Part shown: piece by piece, positions 12,857-24,186 of the stretch | Position numbering within the stretch: position 1 is the stretch's first letter | How the letters are laid out: the number at the start of each line of letters is the position of its first letter | Assembly (NCBI RefSeq): GCF_030272615.1 | Contig: NC_081410.1 | Coordinates: forward strand, 112,546,433 to 112,606,432 | From: Cryptomeria japonica | Taxonomy: Eukaryota > Streptophyta > Pinopsida > Cupressales > Cupressaceae | Direction: 5' to 3' | DNA: 60,000 nucleotides | Translations under genes and position numbers: made by a program | Notes under the pieces: generated by a model | The model's database searches: none | Told to the model about the DNA's origin: nothing | Seen by the model: the letters and a program-made list of their open reading frames with translations, nothing else

Positions 12857-12900
12857 AGGATCTTCCTCAAGCGGTTAATCTTTCTGCAGAGAAGAACAAA

Positions 12901-12914
12901 GCTCTGATACTATT
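12901..12914 (-). promoter_or_regulatory. Element A primer-binding site
   Basis: On the minus strand AATAGTATCAGAGC follows the LTR end directly; it differs by one base from TGGTATCAGAGC, the usual copia site complementary to initiator tRNA-Met. Confidence 0.85.
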
Positions 12915-13182
12915 TGTTAGACAATTCAGATAACCGGAAGATAACTAAGAGGGGGGTGAATCAGTTGTCCCAGATTGTAGCAACATTCAACAATTAAAAC
13001 TTTAATATTGGAACCCATAACAATAATACCGGAATAGCAGTTAATCAATTAAGCATAAACAATAATCACAGAGTAAAATCCATCCACATAACACCAAGAT
13101 TTGTACGTGGAAAACCCGGTAAAGGGAAAAACCATGGTGGGAAGCCTACCCACAGTCAAATAATACTTCTGCAGTAAGTATG
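12915..13182 (-). repeat. Element A 5' LTR, proximal part
   Basis: The first 268 plus-strand bases of the LTR, matching 7073-7342. It contains GAGGGGGGTGAATCAG (12949-12964) and the ACGTGG...GGGAAAAACC motif (13104-13132). It ends at the GTATG duplicated by the element B insertion. Confidence 0.88.
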
Positions 13183-14875
13183 TGATAACTCAATGATGAA
13201 TGAATAGTACCAAACCGGTACTGAGAGGGGGGGTGAATCAGTACAGACAAAAACACAACCTTAAACCGGTTTTCCAGCAGACACTGTGCATTGATAGACA
13301 AATAGTAACACCGGTCCTTAAACAGAGGACAACCGGCAAAAACTAGAATAACTGAGACAAGCATAAACCGGTTGACACTTATCTTCTCATATAATCTAAC
13401 ACTTCATTTCCATTTCACCCTAATGCATGAACAGGTAATCTACCCTCAAAGATATACATATTACTGCTAGATCAACATGAATCACCGCTTAACAAAAAAC
13501 AATCATAGCATCACATGAAGAAGACATCACACATGACACACATATTTTTCACGTGGAAACCCAACTGGGAAAAACCATGGTGGGGATGACTACCCACAAG
13601 CTTGTTTTTGAACTCTTTAGAAGTTCGCTCTGTTAGGAGCCTTGTCCGGTTAAAGACTGATAGAATAGGTTTTGTTAGGAACCGATCCTGTTAGGGATCA
13701 CCCGGCTAAGGGATGGCTAGAATACCTGGTTAAGGGTTAAACCCTGTTAAAGGTTACCTTATTAGAGGATTTCAAGAACTCAATGGTTTTGAGTCACCCT
13801 GTTAAAGGATTTACAACAAGCCGGTTAAAGCTACCCTATTAAGGGATTTTCCAACTGTTGAGGTGGTTAGAGATCAACAGGTATTACAATTATCTGGTAA
13901 CAGCACTCAATGCCAATGCAAATCTACTTTAGCTCCTCTACACCTTCTGCACTTACACTCTGCAGGTATCACTTCTCTCCTCTGGTTTGGCAAGAATCAC
14001 GTATCTCTTCTCTTGGATACACACACACAACTTTTTCCAACAACCTCTCAAAGAATCACAACATCGACCTTATAGGAAAACAGATAGGTCGGTAGCATAA
14101 ACCCTAAACCCTAAACTTGTTAGGTTAAGGAATTCAAACGGTTCAATCCTGACTATTGAGCACACTGCATTAAATACAATAGTCTTGATCCAATCTCAAG
14201 AAATTCTCCATCGTTTGTTTTCCACCGATTTCATGGCGGCTGATAACCCATCACACGTTATCACCGTTTACAGACTTCGCACATTCCTGAGGTAGATAGG
14301 AACAATCTCCTTCATGCAAGATCCTCCACGTGCATAAGGCTTACATGGCAACATGATCTGTTCTTTGTTACCATGCTAACTCACAACACAAAGTCACCGG
14401 TTGAGCCACATAGGCTTGAAGCACTTCAACCGAAAACCCTGAAGTTGAGACTACCAACCGGTAGTCATACAAAGCTTCCATATGCCGGTTCCCATAGTCA
14501 TATGTCGGTTCACCTTGAACAAACACACTGCATACAAAGCTTCCATGTGCTGGTTCCCATAGTCATATGTCGGTTCACCTTGAACAAACACACCGCATAC
14601 AAAGCTTCCATGTGTCAGTTCCCATAGTCATATGTCGGTTCACCTTGAACAAACACACCGCATACAAAGCTTCCATGTGTCAGTTCCCATAGTCATATGT
14701 CGGTTCACCTTGAACAAACACACCGCTTCACTTTGGCACAAATGTTGGTTCACAATGTTATATCAGTTCTCACATATGTCGGTTCTCACCTCTTCAGCAT
14801 ATTGACATCCATGACAACATACAATGTCATTATGTCCTCATACCGGTTCTTATACCAATTCACATAATGCCAACA
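13183..14875 (-). repeat. Element B 3' LTR (1693 bp)
   Basis: It is about 120 bp longer than its partner because it has four instead of two copies of a 65-bp unit. Other contents: G-run motif at 13223-13240, ACGTGGAAACCC...GGGAAAAACC at 13551-13577, a run of loosely repeated CCGGTTAAGGGAT-like words (13633-13857) and a short AAACCCT-type stretch at about 14099. Confidence 0.9.
14466..14725. repeat. 65-bp tandem repeat, four units, in element B LTR
   Basis: Units begin CATACAAAGCTTCCAT at 14466, 14531, 14596 and 14661, exactly 65 bp apart, and end CACACCG (CACACTG in the first). The partner LTR has two units at 20574-20703. Confidence 0.92.
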
Positions 14876-14995
14876 ATCTCCCCCTTTGGCATTGATTGCA
14901 ATATACAAAGATATCTCTCCGCTTCACATCTTCTCCCCAAATTTCTGCAGATATCTTCTTCGCTTCACATTTTCTCCCCCTTTGACAACAATGCC
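14876..14995 (-). other. Element B polypurine tract and a second copy
   Basis: In element orientation ATGCCAAAGGGGGAGATT abuts the 3' LTR. A second GTCAAAGGGGGAGA lies at about 14971-14984, as with the repeated tracts of element A. Confidence 0.65.
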
Positions 14996-15117
14996 AAAGT
15001 GGAGGCACAAGCTCTCATGTTCCATTATGTTGCTCACCCTGAGAAGTAGCATCCTTCAACACATCAATCCAAAAAAAAATGACTATGCAATACCGGACTG
15101 ATGTGGAGAAAATACCT

Positions 15118-16746
15118 TTAGTTCACCTCCTGAAGGGGCAGTACCCCTAATTCACCTCTTAAGTACATAAAAGTAGCCTTTGGGAGAGGCTTGGTGAATA
15201 TGTCTGCTAACTACTCCTTACTGGAAACATGTTCCAGTGCAATCTCTTTGTTCTGAACCTTTTCCCTCAAGAAATGATACTTAAGCTCAAAGTGCTTAGT
15301 TCTAGAATGTAAAACCGGATTCTTTGAAATATTGATAGCACTTGTGTTATCATAGAATATGCTTACCGGTTCAGATACAGGAACTTTGAAGCCATTTAAT
15401 ACATGCTTCATCCAGATTGTCTGAGTGTAGTTCATGAAAGCTGCAACATACTTCGCTTCCACTGTAGACTGAGAGATACGACTCTACTTCTTACTCATCC
15501 ATGAGACCAGTCTACCACTAAGAAAGAATGCACCACCGGTTGTGCTCTTCTAGTCATCTACATTACCAGCCCAATTAGCATCTGTGAACACTTTCAGGTT
15601 AAAATCATTATTGTATGGATACCATAACCCATAGTCAATAGTTCCTTTCAGATACCTAAGAATCCACTTGACTGCAACCAAGTGGGATTCTCTTGGACTT
15701 TTCTGGAACCTTGCAGTAATGCCAACTGCATGTGCAATATCCGGTCTGCTATGCACTACATAATGCAACTTACCAATCATGGATTGATATTCCTTCTCAT
15801 CAACCAATGTTGAGTCATCCTCTCTGGATAGTTTACAACCGGTCACCATCGGTGTACCAACCGGTTTGCTATCTTCCATGCCAAAGGTCTTCAACACCTC
15901 TTTGACATACTTGGACTGAGTGATAAAGATTCCATCTTTCATCTACTGAATCTACAGTCCAATGAAGAACTTAATGACCCCTATGAGTGACATCTCAAAC
16001 TCCTTCTTCATCTCATCTGCAAACTCATGAATCATCTTGTCATCTCCACCAAAGATAATGTCATCAACAAATACCTCACAAATCAGAATCTGATCTCCTT
16101 CAGTTTTCAAGTAGATATTGCTATCTTCACTTGTTCTCTCAAATCCAATTTTCACAAGATGGGAGTGCAGACGTTCATACCATGCTCTAGGTGTCTACTT
16201 TAGACCATATAAGGCTTTATGTAGTCTACACACCATGTCACTGTCTTCAAATAGGGAAAACCCATCTGGTTGCTCTATATACACCTCTTCAAGTACACCA
16301 TTTAGGAATGCAGATTTTACATCCATTTAATATACTTTGAATCCTTTAAAAGTTGCATATGCAAGAAGCATACGAACTCCTTCCAATCTGGCTACAGGAG
16401 CAAAAGTTTCTCCATAGTCTTCTCCTTCTTCTTTGGCATATCCTTTACACACCAGTCTGGCATTGTTTCTAATCACTGTGCCATCCTCATTCAGCTTATT
16501 TATGAAAACCCATTTGGTGTCGATGACATTTTTATGCTCCGGTCTGGGTACCAAAGACCATGTACCATTTTTCTCTATCTGGTCAAGTTCCTCTTCCATT
16601 GCCTTGATCCAGTCTTCATCTTTATGTGCCTCTTTGAATGATTTGGGCTCAAATTCAGAGATCAAACATGAGTTTTCTCTGACCTTTCTTCTTGTAAGGA
16701 TTCCTGCATCCTTATCTCCTATGATTTGCTTAGGATCATGATTCAA
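15118..16746 (-). pseudogene. Element B reverse transcriptase and RNase H
   Basis: The domain starts at EAHKDEDWIKAMEEELDQIE and keeps [93 protein letters not shown] and LADIFTKPLPKATFMYLRGE. Stops sit at Y*MDV, LK*TPR, GL*IQ*MK, VDD*KST, KK*SRI and KE*LAD. At each of these positions related elements have Gln, so a CAA/CAG to TAA/TAG change (C to T) explains them. The final stop is at 15118. Confidence 0.9.
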
Positions 16747-16881
16747 CTTGACATATCGAGGAATGGTCTTAACATATTCCTCTTGCTTTTCTTCTTCATC
16801 CTCTTCTCCATCAGTATCGGCATCTGCATCTACCGGTGTAGGAACACTGTTACTAGTGCTTGGTTAACTGACAACCAGTTC

Positions 16882-18309
16882 CTAGAAGGTTACAACCGGT
16901 TCATTTACTGCTTGCTCACTGTCGGTTTCCTTAGTTTTCTCAAAGGTTTCATCAACTCTTACATTGATACTTTCCATAATTCTCAGAGTCCTATTATTGA
17001 AACACTTGAGAGCTTTGCTCTTGGTAGAATACCCTAGGAATATTCCCTCATCACATTTCGCATCAAATTTGCTCTGGTGTTCACTCCTCTTGATGTAACA
17101 TTTGCTACCAAACACTCTAAAGTAGCTAACAACAGGTGTCTTACCGGTCCAATACTCATAAGGATTTTTATCCATACATTTCTTGATGAGTACCCGGTTC
17201 ATTGTGTAGACTACAGTGCTCACCGCTTCTCTCCAAAAGGTGTGAGCGACCTTTCCTTGAATCAGCATTGTTCTTGTTGCTTCAACCACTATCTGGTTGT
17301 TCCTCTCTATTAGGCCATTCTGTTGTGGAGTCTGGGGGGTAGACAGTTGCCTCTTGATGCCATGTTCTTCACTATACTTGTTGAATTCACCGGAAGTGAA
17401 TTCCCCTCCTTGATCAGTTCTAAGGCACTTGATCCTTTTATAGCTTTCCTTCTCCACTAATGCTCTGAAGGCTTTGAACTTTCCAAAAGCTTCAGACTTA
17501 TCTTTCAAGAATGTGACCCACATCATTCTTGAGCAGTCATCAGTGAGAATCATGAAGTACCTATCACCCTGTACACTCCTAGTTTTCATAGGACCACACA
17601 AATCAATATGCACAAGATCAAGCAAATTGTCAGCAGTGAAAGATTTACCTTTAAAGGTTGAGGAAGACATTTTCCCCAATTGACACTCTCTGCACAAGGT
17701 ATTATCCGGTTTGCTTAGCACCGGCAACCCTCTAACTGCCTTGATCTTACTAGCCTTTACAATATTATCAAATTTTACATGGCAGAGTCTCCTATGCCAT
17801 ATCCAACTATCATCAAATTTAGCCATAAGACATGTACTTATATTTGCATTCAACTGAAATAGGTTACCTTTGGTCTGCATGCCGGTGGCCACTAATTCAC
17901 CACTCTTTCCTTTGATTCTGCAAATTCCATTCTTGAATTCTAGAGTGAGACCACTATCATTCAGTTGGGCAACACTCAGAAGGTTGTGTTTGAGACCATC
18001 AACCCAATACACACTGTTAGCATTGCTCTTTCCATTTAGAGAGATGGACCCTCTGCCTTTGACCATGCATGGTGCATCATTACCAAAGCGAACCACACCA
18101 CCATCATATTCTTCCAAGGATAGAAACTTGCTCCGGTCACCAGTCATATGGTGAGAACAACCACTGTAAATAATCCACTCATTGGAATTATCAAAGCGGG
18201 AGACAAGAGCCTTATTGTTTGACACATCTTCCTTGACAGCAACAAACACAATATCTTCATTTTCTTCATCTTCTGATTCCTCGTCTGTTACACCTTCATC
18301 AACTGCCAC
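16882..18309 (-). pseudogene. Element B protease and integrase, one 475-residue open stretch
   Basis: An unbroken stretch from just after gag. The protease motif has become WIIYSGCSHHMTGD: the catalytic Asp is Tyr (GAT to TAT), so protease is dead. The GAG-pre-integrase zinc segment has WHRRLCHVKFDNIV with CRECQLGK. The integrase catalytic triad is intact: VHIDLCGP, CLRTDQGGEF and NGLIERNN. The C-terminal part reads YWTGKTPVVSYFRVFGSKCY and GIFLGYSTKSKA, typical of copia. A stop at 16882 ends it before the RT domain. Confidence 0.9.
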
Positions 18310-19212
18310 AAAACAATTTCTCTAGTTTCCTCCTTTGAATTTCTTGAACCTTTCCGGTTTGTCCTTGTTGTCACCATTAGGACAGTTTACGGCAATATGT
18401 CCTATCCGGTTGCAAGAGAATCATTTCAAAGGGAGCTTGCCTCTATATTTACCGGTTCCTTTAGGAAGTTTCCGGGCAAGAAGAGCTTCAAATTCCATCA
18501 GAAACTCCTCATCATCCATTTCTCTATTATGTCTTGGCTCACCACTAGTGCTAGCTTCTTTTCCTTTTCTGGATGGTATAATAGAAGCTTTAAAAGCTGA
18601 TTCAGTCTTTTGAACACTGCCATCAAAACTATTTAGCTCATAGGCTGTCAACTTTGCAATGATGGAGTCTAGGGATACCTTAGTCTTGTCTATAGATCTC
18701 AGCTCCTGAATAGCAGCAACCCTTATTGCATAGACCGGTAATAAGGATCTCAGGACTTTTCTTACCACAGTGGAATCTTCCATTTTACCACCTGCACTCT
18801 TGATATCTCCAACAACGGTTTTGATTCTTATTCCATACTGTTGAATGGTCTCACCTTCAACCATCTGCATGTCTTCAAACTTCCCTCTAAGGCTTTCTTC
18901 CTTAGCTTGTTTTACATGCTCATCACCGCCATAGATATTTTCAAGAGTATCCCATACCTCTTTGGGATTTACCTTATCTTGGGCATCAATAAACTCAATG
19001 TCAGATAAGCTACTAATTAGGGCTTCCATGACTAGCCCATTCTCCTACATTTCTCTCTTTTGGTCATCGGTGAGAGTATCGGTAGGGGCAACATAGGCAT
19101 TCTCAACATAGCTCCAGTGTTGAGCACCCATGCTTCTGATGTATATCTTCATTTTGTCTTTCCATATACTGAAGTTTTCTCTATTAAACTTTGGACCTTC
19201 CCTCTTCATCAT
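18310..19212 (-). pseudogene. Element B gag
   Basis: The likely start is ATG 19212 (MMKREGPKFNRENFSIWKDK), 58 bp after the primer site; a TAG at about 19048 breaks it. The long intact part (19029-18424) contains SLSDIEFIDAQDKVNPKEVW and IQQYGIRIKTVVGDIKSAGG, a UBN2-type copia gag. It ends at a TGA in the place of the first zinc-knuckle Cys: LPLK*FSCNRIGHIAVNC. The frame continues to a TAG at about 18322. Confidence 0.87.
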
Positions 19213-19269
19213 TAGACTAGGATCTTTACCTCAAGCGGTTAAGCTTATAACATAGAGGACCTGGAGGAT

Positions 19270-19283
19270 GCTCTGATACCAAT
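19270..19283 (-). promoter_or_regulatory. Element B primer-binding site
   Basis: On the minus strand ATTGGTATCAGAGC abuts the LTR; it contains the perfect 12-base copia site for initiator tRNA-Met. Confidence 0.93.
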
Positions 19284-20853
19284 TGATAACTCAATGATGA
19301 ATGAATAGTACCAAACTAGTATTGAGAGGGGGGGGGGGGGGTAAATCAGTACAAATAAAAACACAACCTTAAACCTATTTGTCAGTAGACATTGTGCATT
19401 GACAGACAAATAGGAACACCGGTCCTTAAACAGAGTACAACTAGCAAAACCCAGAATAACTAAGACAAGCATAAACCGGTTGACACTTATCTTCTCATAT
19501 AATCTAACACTTCATTTCCATTTCACCCTAATGCATGAATAGGCAATCTACCCTCAAAGATATACATATTACTGCTAGATCAACATGAATCACCGCTTAA
19601 CAAAAAAAAATCATAGCATCACATGAAGAAGACATCACACATGACATGCATATTTTTCACGTAGAAACCCAACTGGGAAAAACCACGGTGGGGATGAATA
19701 CCCACAAGCTTGTTTTTGAACTCTTTAGAAGTCCGCTCTGTTAGGAGCCGTGTCTGGTTAAAGACTGATACAATAGGTTTTGTTAGGAACCGATCCTGTT
19801 AGGGATCACCCAGTTAAGGGATGGCTAGAATACCCGGTTAAGGGTTAAACCCTATTAAAGGTTACCTTGTTAGAGGATTTCAAGAACTCAATGGTTTTGA
19901 GTCACCCTGTTAAAGGATTTACAACAAGCCAGTTAAAGCTACCCTATTAAGGGATTTTCCAATTGTTGAGGTGGTTAGAGATCAATAGGTATTACAATGA
20001 TCTGGTAATAGCACTCAATGCTAATGCAGATCCGCTTTAGCTCCTCTACACCTTCTGCACTTACAGTCTGCAAGTATCACTTCTCTCCTCTAGTTTGGCA
20101 AGAATCCTGTATCTCTTCTCTTGGATACATACACACAACTTTTTCCAACAACCTCTAAATGAATCACAACATCAACCTTATAGGAAAACAGATAGGTCAA
20201 TAGCATAAACCCTAAACCCTAAACCTGTTAGGTTAACGAATTCAAACGGTTCAATCCTGACTGTTGAGCACATTGCATTAAATGCAACAGTCTTTATCCA
20301 ATCTCAAGACATTCTCCATCATTCATTTTCCACTGATTTCATGGTGGTTGATAACTCATCACACGTTATCACCGTTTACAGACTTCGCACATTCCCGAGG
20401 TAGATAGCAACAATCTCCTTCATGCAAGATCCTTCACGTGCACAAGGCTTACGTGGCAACATGATCTGTTCTTCGTTACCATGCTAACTCATCAGACAAA
20501 GTCACCGGTTGAGCCACACAAGCTTGAAGCACTTCAACCGGAAACCCTGAAGTTGAGACTACCAACCGGTAGTCATACAAAGCTTCCATGTGCCAGTTCC
20601 CATAGTCATATGCTAGTACACCTTGAACAAACACACTGCATACAAAGCTTCCATGTGTCGGTTCCCATAGTCATATGTCGGTTCACCTTGAATAAAGACA
20701 CCACTTCACTTTGGTACAAATGTCGGTTCACAGTGTTATACCGGTTCTCACATATGTCGGTTCTCACCTCTTCAGCATATTGACATCAATGACAACATAT
20801 AATGTCACTATGTCCTCATACTGGTTCTTATACCGGTTCACATAATGCCAACA
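19284..20853 (-). repeat. Element B 5' LTR (1570 bp)
   Basis: Partner of 13183-14875. Its G-run motif has grown to about 15 G (19327-19341). The 65-bp unit is present twice (20574-20703). Confidence 0.92.
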
Positions 20854-21759
20854 GTATGTGAATTACAATGAAGGGGCATGCACTTGCAGGAAGGCCAACA
20901 TTCTAGAGTGTACTGCTCATCACAAAAGGAGCCTTACTGACTACATAAAATTCCAGACAACAATCTGGAGAAGTGTTGAACTGCATAGCATCTCCTATGC
21001 CAAAATATAGTTTTGGTTAAGCTCAATACCGGAGGACTCAATCCTCTTACATAAACCCAATTCAATCTTCAATGGTCAACCAACTCCTCTGCCTAAATGA
21101 TATTACATTTATTTGCACATTAAATTCCTTGACCATGACCTCTTACATTAACCATGATGGTCTACAATGAGATCTTACATCTATATATACAAACCCTCGC
21201 CCATAAACAATCAGGTCGGCCACCAGACAATAAACCAATTACATAATTACAAACCATGTTAGCCTTAGACCAAACAAGTAATATCAACACATAAGACATC
21301 CTGAAAATACATCAATAGGTCATATCCACATGTTACATTAAAGTCAGTCCATAACCTAGATCAATCAGGACCAAGTGTAGGTCCACACGCTTCAGCAATG
21401 ATCTCCATTCGCCAAGTCTCAAACATGATCACCAATAGCATCCTGAAACTCCATCAGAAGTTGTACAGACACCACTTATGCACTTCATCAAAGATCTCCA
21501 TCAAAATCTTTGCTGGTGAAACCCTCGTCGAAACTAGAAACCAATCTTGTAAGCAAGCTGGATAGCATCCAATCACCAGACCAAAACCAACTACTAGACT
21601 ATACTGGAGCCTGCTAGATCATGCTGGATCCAAGTTAACCAGAAACCACTTAACCTACCAGGACCAAAAGGGTGTCAGTAAAGCATTCAAATAGCTAGTG
21701 TTGACATCAATGACAAAACATCATTGCAACACATAATCAATTCCACCAAATGGCCAATA
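20854..21759 (-). repeat. Element A 5' LTR, distal part
   Basis: It begins with the second GTATG and continues TGAATTACAATGAAGGGGCA as at 7340 in the other LTR. It ends TGGCCAATA against the gypsy gag. Compared with 7343-8274 it lacks about 47 bp and has a small extra block (GACAAAACATCATTGCA) near 21711. Confidence 0.88.
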
Positions 21760-22315
21760 GCCATAAGACTAGCAATTGTCACAAATTAAAGAATCTCATT
21801 CAAGATCTTACTAACAATGGCACAATAGAAGTTGACGGTAATACTTCTAATGAAGAGCATGTGATGTTCAAGGAACCGTCTCCAAAATATGATAGGGGAA
21901 AGGCCCCAAAAACAAACAATAATGATAATTATACTAATATGTCCTATGATTACACCATCAACCATATTTCAGAATTAGACAACCATGTGTCTACCATAAT
22001 CATTAAAGGTAAAGCCCCTGAATGCAATGTCACTACTTGTAGAGACAAAGTTACTTTACAAGATGTTGCACCCAGAATGACTTCATTGTCATCCAATAAC
22101 CAATATGACCTTGTAGATCAATTAGGAAAGATGTCCGCTCTCATTTCAATCTTTGAGCTTTTGCACACTTCACCCTCACACATAACCATTTTAGACAAAA
22201 TCTTGCAAGAGACATTCGTTCCTACCAATGCAACACATGGACTAGTTTCAAGCCTTGATGGGAGATATTTCTACCCCTCATTGCCTTGCATTTATGAAAG
22301 AAGATGATGCATCTC
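21760..22315 (+). pseudogene. Gypsy gag, C-terminal part
   Basis: Continues gag after element A. It opens with the second half of the knuckle (HKTSNCHKLKNLIQDLTNNG) in the frame left at 7072. A 185-residue stretch is open to 22305. Near its end DLVDQLGKMSALISIFELLH and ILDKILQETFVPTNATHGLV match the conserved linker before protease in plant gypsy polyproteins. In the intact element gag and pol would be one frame here; a stop at about 22305 breaks it. Confidence 0.82.
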
Positions 22316-22725
22316 CACAACCACACAATGCACCACATTGAATCTTTCCTCCATAAACACTGTATAAAATGAGTCTTGGTAGATGGAGGAGTAGGCCTCA
22401 ATATTTGTACATTACAAGCTATCATACAATTGGGATACTCTAAAAACATAGTGGATTCTAGAAAGAAGATCACCACAAAGGCATATGATGACGAAGAACA
22501 CTCCTCAAAGGGAACAATCACTCTAACTGTAAGAGTTGGGCCAATAACAAAGGATTTGGTTTTCCAAGTCCTTGATCTTGATCTCACATACAATATAGTT
22601 TTGGGACGACCATGGATACAAGCAATGAGAGCAATGCCTTTGACTTATCACCAATGCATCAAGCTCCCACACAATAGAACTAAATTCATGATCAAAGGTG
22701 ATCCAAATCCATATATATATTGAAA
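22316..22725 (+). pseudogene. Gypsy aspartic protease
   Basis: The active-site loop reads VLVDGGVGLNICTL at about 22376. Plant relatives have D-(N/T/G)-G here, so the Asp is kept. The second hallmark is YNIVLGRPWIQAMRAMPLTY at about 22590. A stop lies just before the loop (TAA at 22368-22370). Protease cuts the polyprotein in the particle. Confidence 0.85.
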
Positions 22726-24186
22726 CAATCTTTGCCCAATACCTTGAAACAATAGTCCTAATCAATCAAGAGGCTACTCCATCTTCAACATACATTGATC
22801 TAAAATCATTAAAAGTCTCTTCCTCAAAGCAAGTAGAGCTTAAAGGTAAATTCAAGGACAAAGGCATGGGAGAATACAACATGAATCAAACCATGTATCT
22901 AAGGAAATTACTCTCCTAATAATTATGGTAGACCACATCCTTCAAAGAAGATATCAACAATTATCATAAAATGGGATCCCACTACTTTTGAAAGATGGGG
23001 TGAAATAGAAGAATAAGATAACTACAAGATGATTTACAAAGAATCAAAAGAACAACCTAATCAAGACTACATCACAATACCAATTGAGAACTATGGAAAA
23101 GGCTTCAAGATTCTACAAAAAATGGGATATGATGGAAAAGGTCATCTTGGCCTACAAAAGAAAGGTATTGTGGAACCATTACAAACTAAGTTAGTACCAA
23201 AAAAACAGTGAACAAAAGAGCTTGGTTTTGTACCATTGAGATTATGTGGTCTTGTATCACTTATCTCGCTTCCACTAATGACCAACAACAAGAAAGACGC
23301 TATTCTACAGATTCAAATGAATGGGAATTGAGTTCCAATAAATCATCTACTGATTTTGAGCTTGCAAAAAGTTTCAGAGAACTTGGCAAACCCACTAAGG
23401 AAGAAAAATGTAGAGAACAATTTAAAGTTGGTCAAGCGAAATCATCTAGTTCTACATCTCAAGAAAAATAAGATAGTGGTGAAGTGCAGATAAAGACTTT
23501 TTGGTATTTTGAATCCTCTATGTCTCGAGTCTCTAGGCGAAAATCATGAAAAGTGAGCTCTCCTATTGTTGAGTATCCTTCTAGTGATGTTGATTTAGAT
23601 TTTTTCACGATCGAGATTGATGGGGAGAATACCAATGATGACCTTGATGACCTTATTGACATACCTAAATATTCTTGTGTCTTTACCCTTACACTTGCCA
23701 AATTTGAACATATCGATGGCCTTTCCCTTGTTCAACCACAACTCACTAACTAGGACCAACAAGGACTTCCACAACTTGACACATTCCAAAACGATGAGGC
23801 CTTCATTGATTACCCTAGCATAAGAGATGATCTCCCTGTCAGGGACCACAAAGAAGGATACGCCATTGAAATAAATAGGTGGCATACTTTTGAGAGGGTG
23901 TCAAACCTTCTAGTTGCAAAAATATTAAAATAAAAACAAATAATGGGTCTTTTAGCGAAAACTACATTGCGGTGTTTTTTTACCCTAAAAAGGTAAAAAG
24001 AAAGGATGCATCTGACGATGAAAACTTCTCTAAGGTGTCAAAGGATGGAAGGTTTGACACTCTCCCCATGACATCATATCAAAATAAGTCATTTATGTTG
24101 ATCGAAGAAACCATCAAAATAAACATTTGGACAGAAGAAGTACCACATAACATCTTTCTTGTGCAATCATTGACAGAACTTGAGTG
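22726..24186 (+). pseudogene. Gypsy protease-RT linker with a G-patch domain
   Basis: At 23080-23205 the frame reads ENYGKGFKILQKMGYDGKGH, then LGLQKKGIVEPLQTKL, a G-patch: Gly spacing, the KMGY core, GLG-like turn and the GI-EP segment all fit. The expected terminal part follows after a TGA as TKELGFVPL. G-patch domains bind RNA or RNA helicases and are known at the protease end of betaretroviral polyproteins. The rest is an acidic linker (DDLDDLIDIP at about 23650) with several stops, leading into RT. Confidence 0.75.

Larger units (their letters stand above)
13183..20853 (-). mobile_element. Ty1/copia element B inserted in the element A LTR
   Basis: LTRs at 13183-14875 and 19284-20853 both start TGATAACTCAATGATG and end ATAATGCCAACA on the plus strand. 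GTATG flanks both ends (13178-13182 and 20854-20858), a perfect 5-bp duplication. The flanking bases join element A's LTR exactly as in its other copy at about 7336. Internal order on the minus strand is primer site, gag, protease, integrase, RT, RNase H and polypurine tract. It is the youngest layer of the four-deep nest, yet already carries many stops. Confidence 0.93.
7073..21759 (-). mobile_element. Ty1/copia element A, interrupted by element B
   Basis: On the minus strand A runs from its 5' LTR (21759 to 20854, then 13182 to 12915) through primer site, gag, protease, integrase, RT and RNase H to its 3' LTR (8274 to 7073). Plus-strand ends are TGTTAG and CCAACA (CCAATA in the right copy). 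The flanks are GTCAT (7068-7072) and GCCAT (21760-21764). Removing A plus one flank copy restores the gypsy gag reading frame across the knuckle, which fixes the insertion point to the base. LTRs are 1202 and about 1169 bp. Coding domains carry several stops. Confidence 0.9.

Noticed and set aside
14095-14120. AAACCCT-like telomeric repeats in element B LTRs (also about 20203)
   Set aside because: Only two units, present in both LTRs as part of the LTR sequence; not an interstitial telomere tract.
14466-14725. Regular direct repeats resembling a CRISPR array
   Set aside because: The 65-bp units follow each other without unique spacers and lie in a plant LTR.
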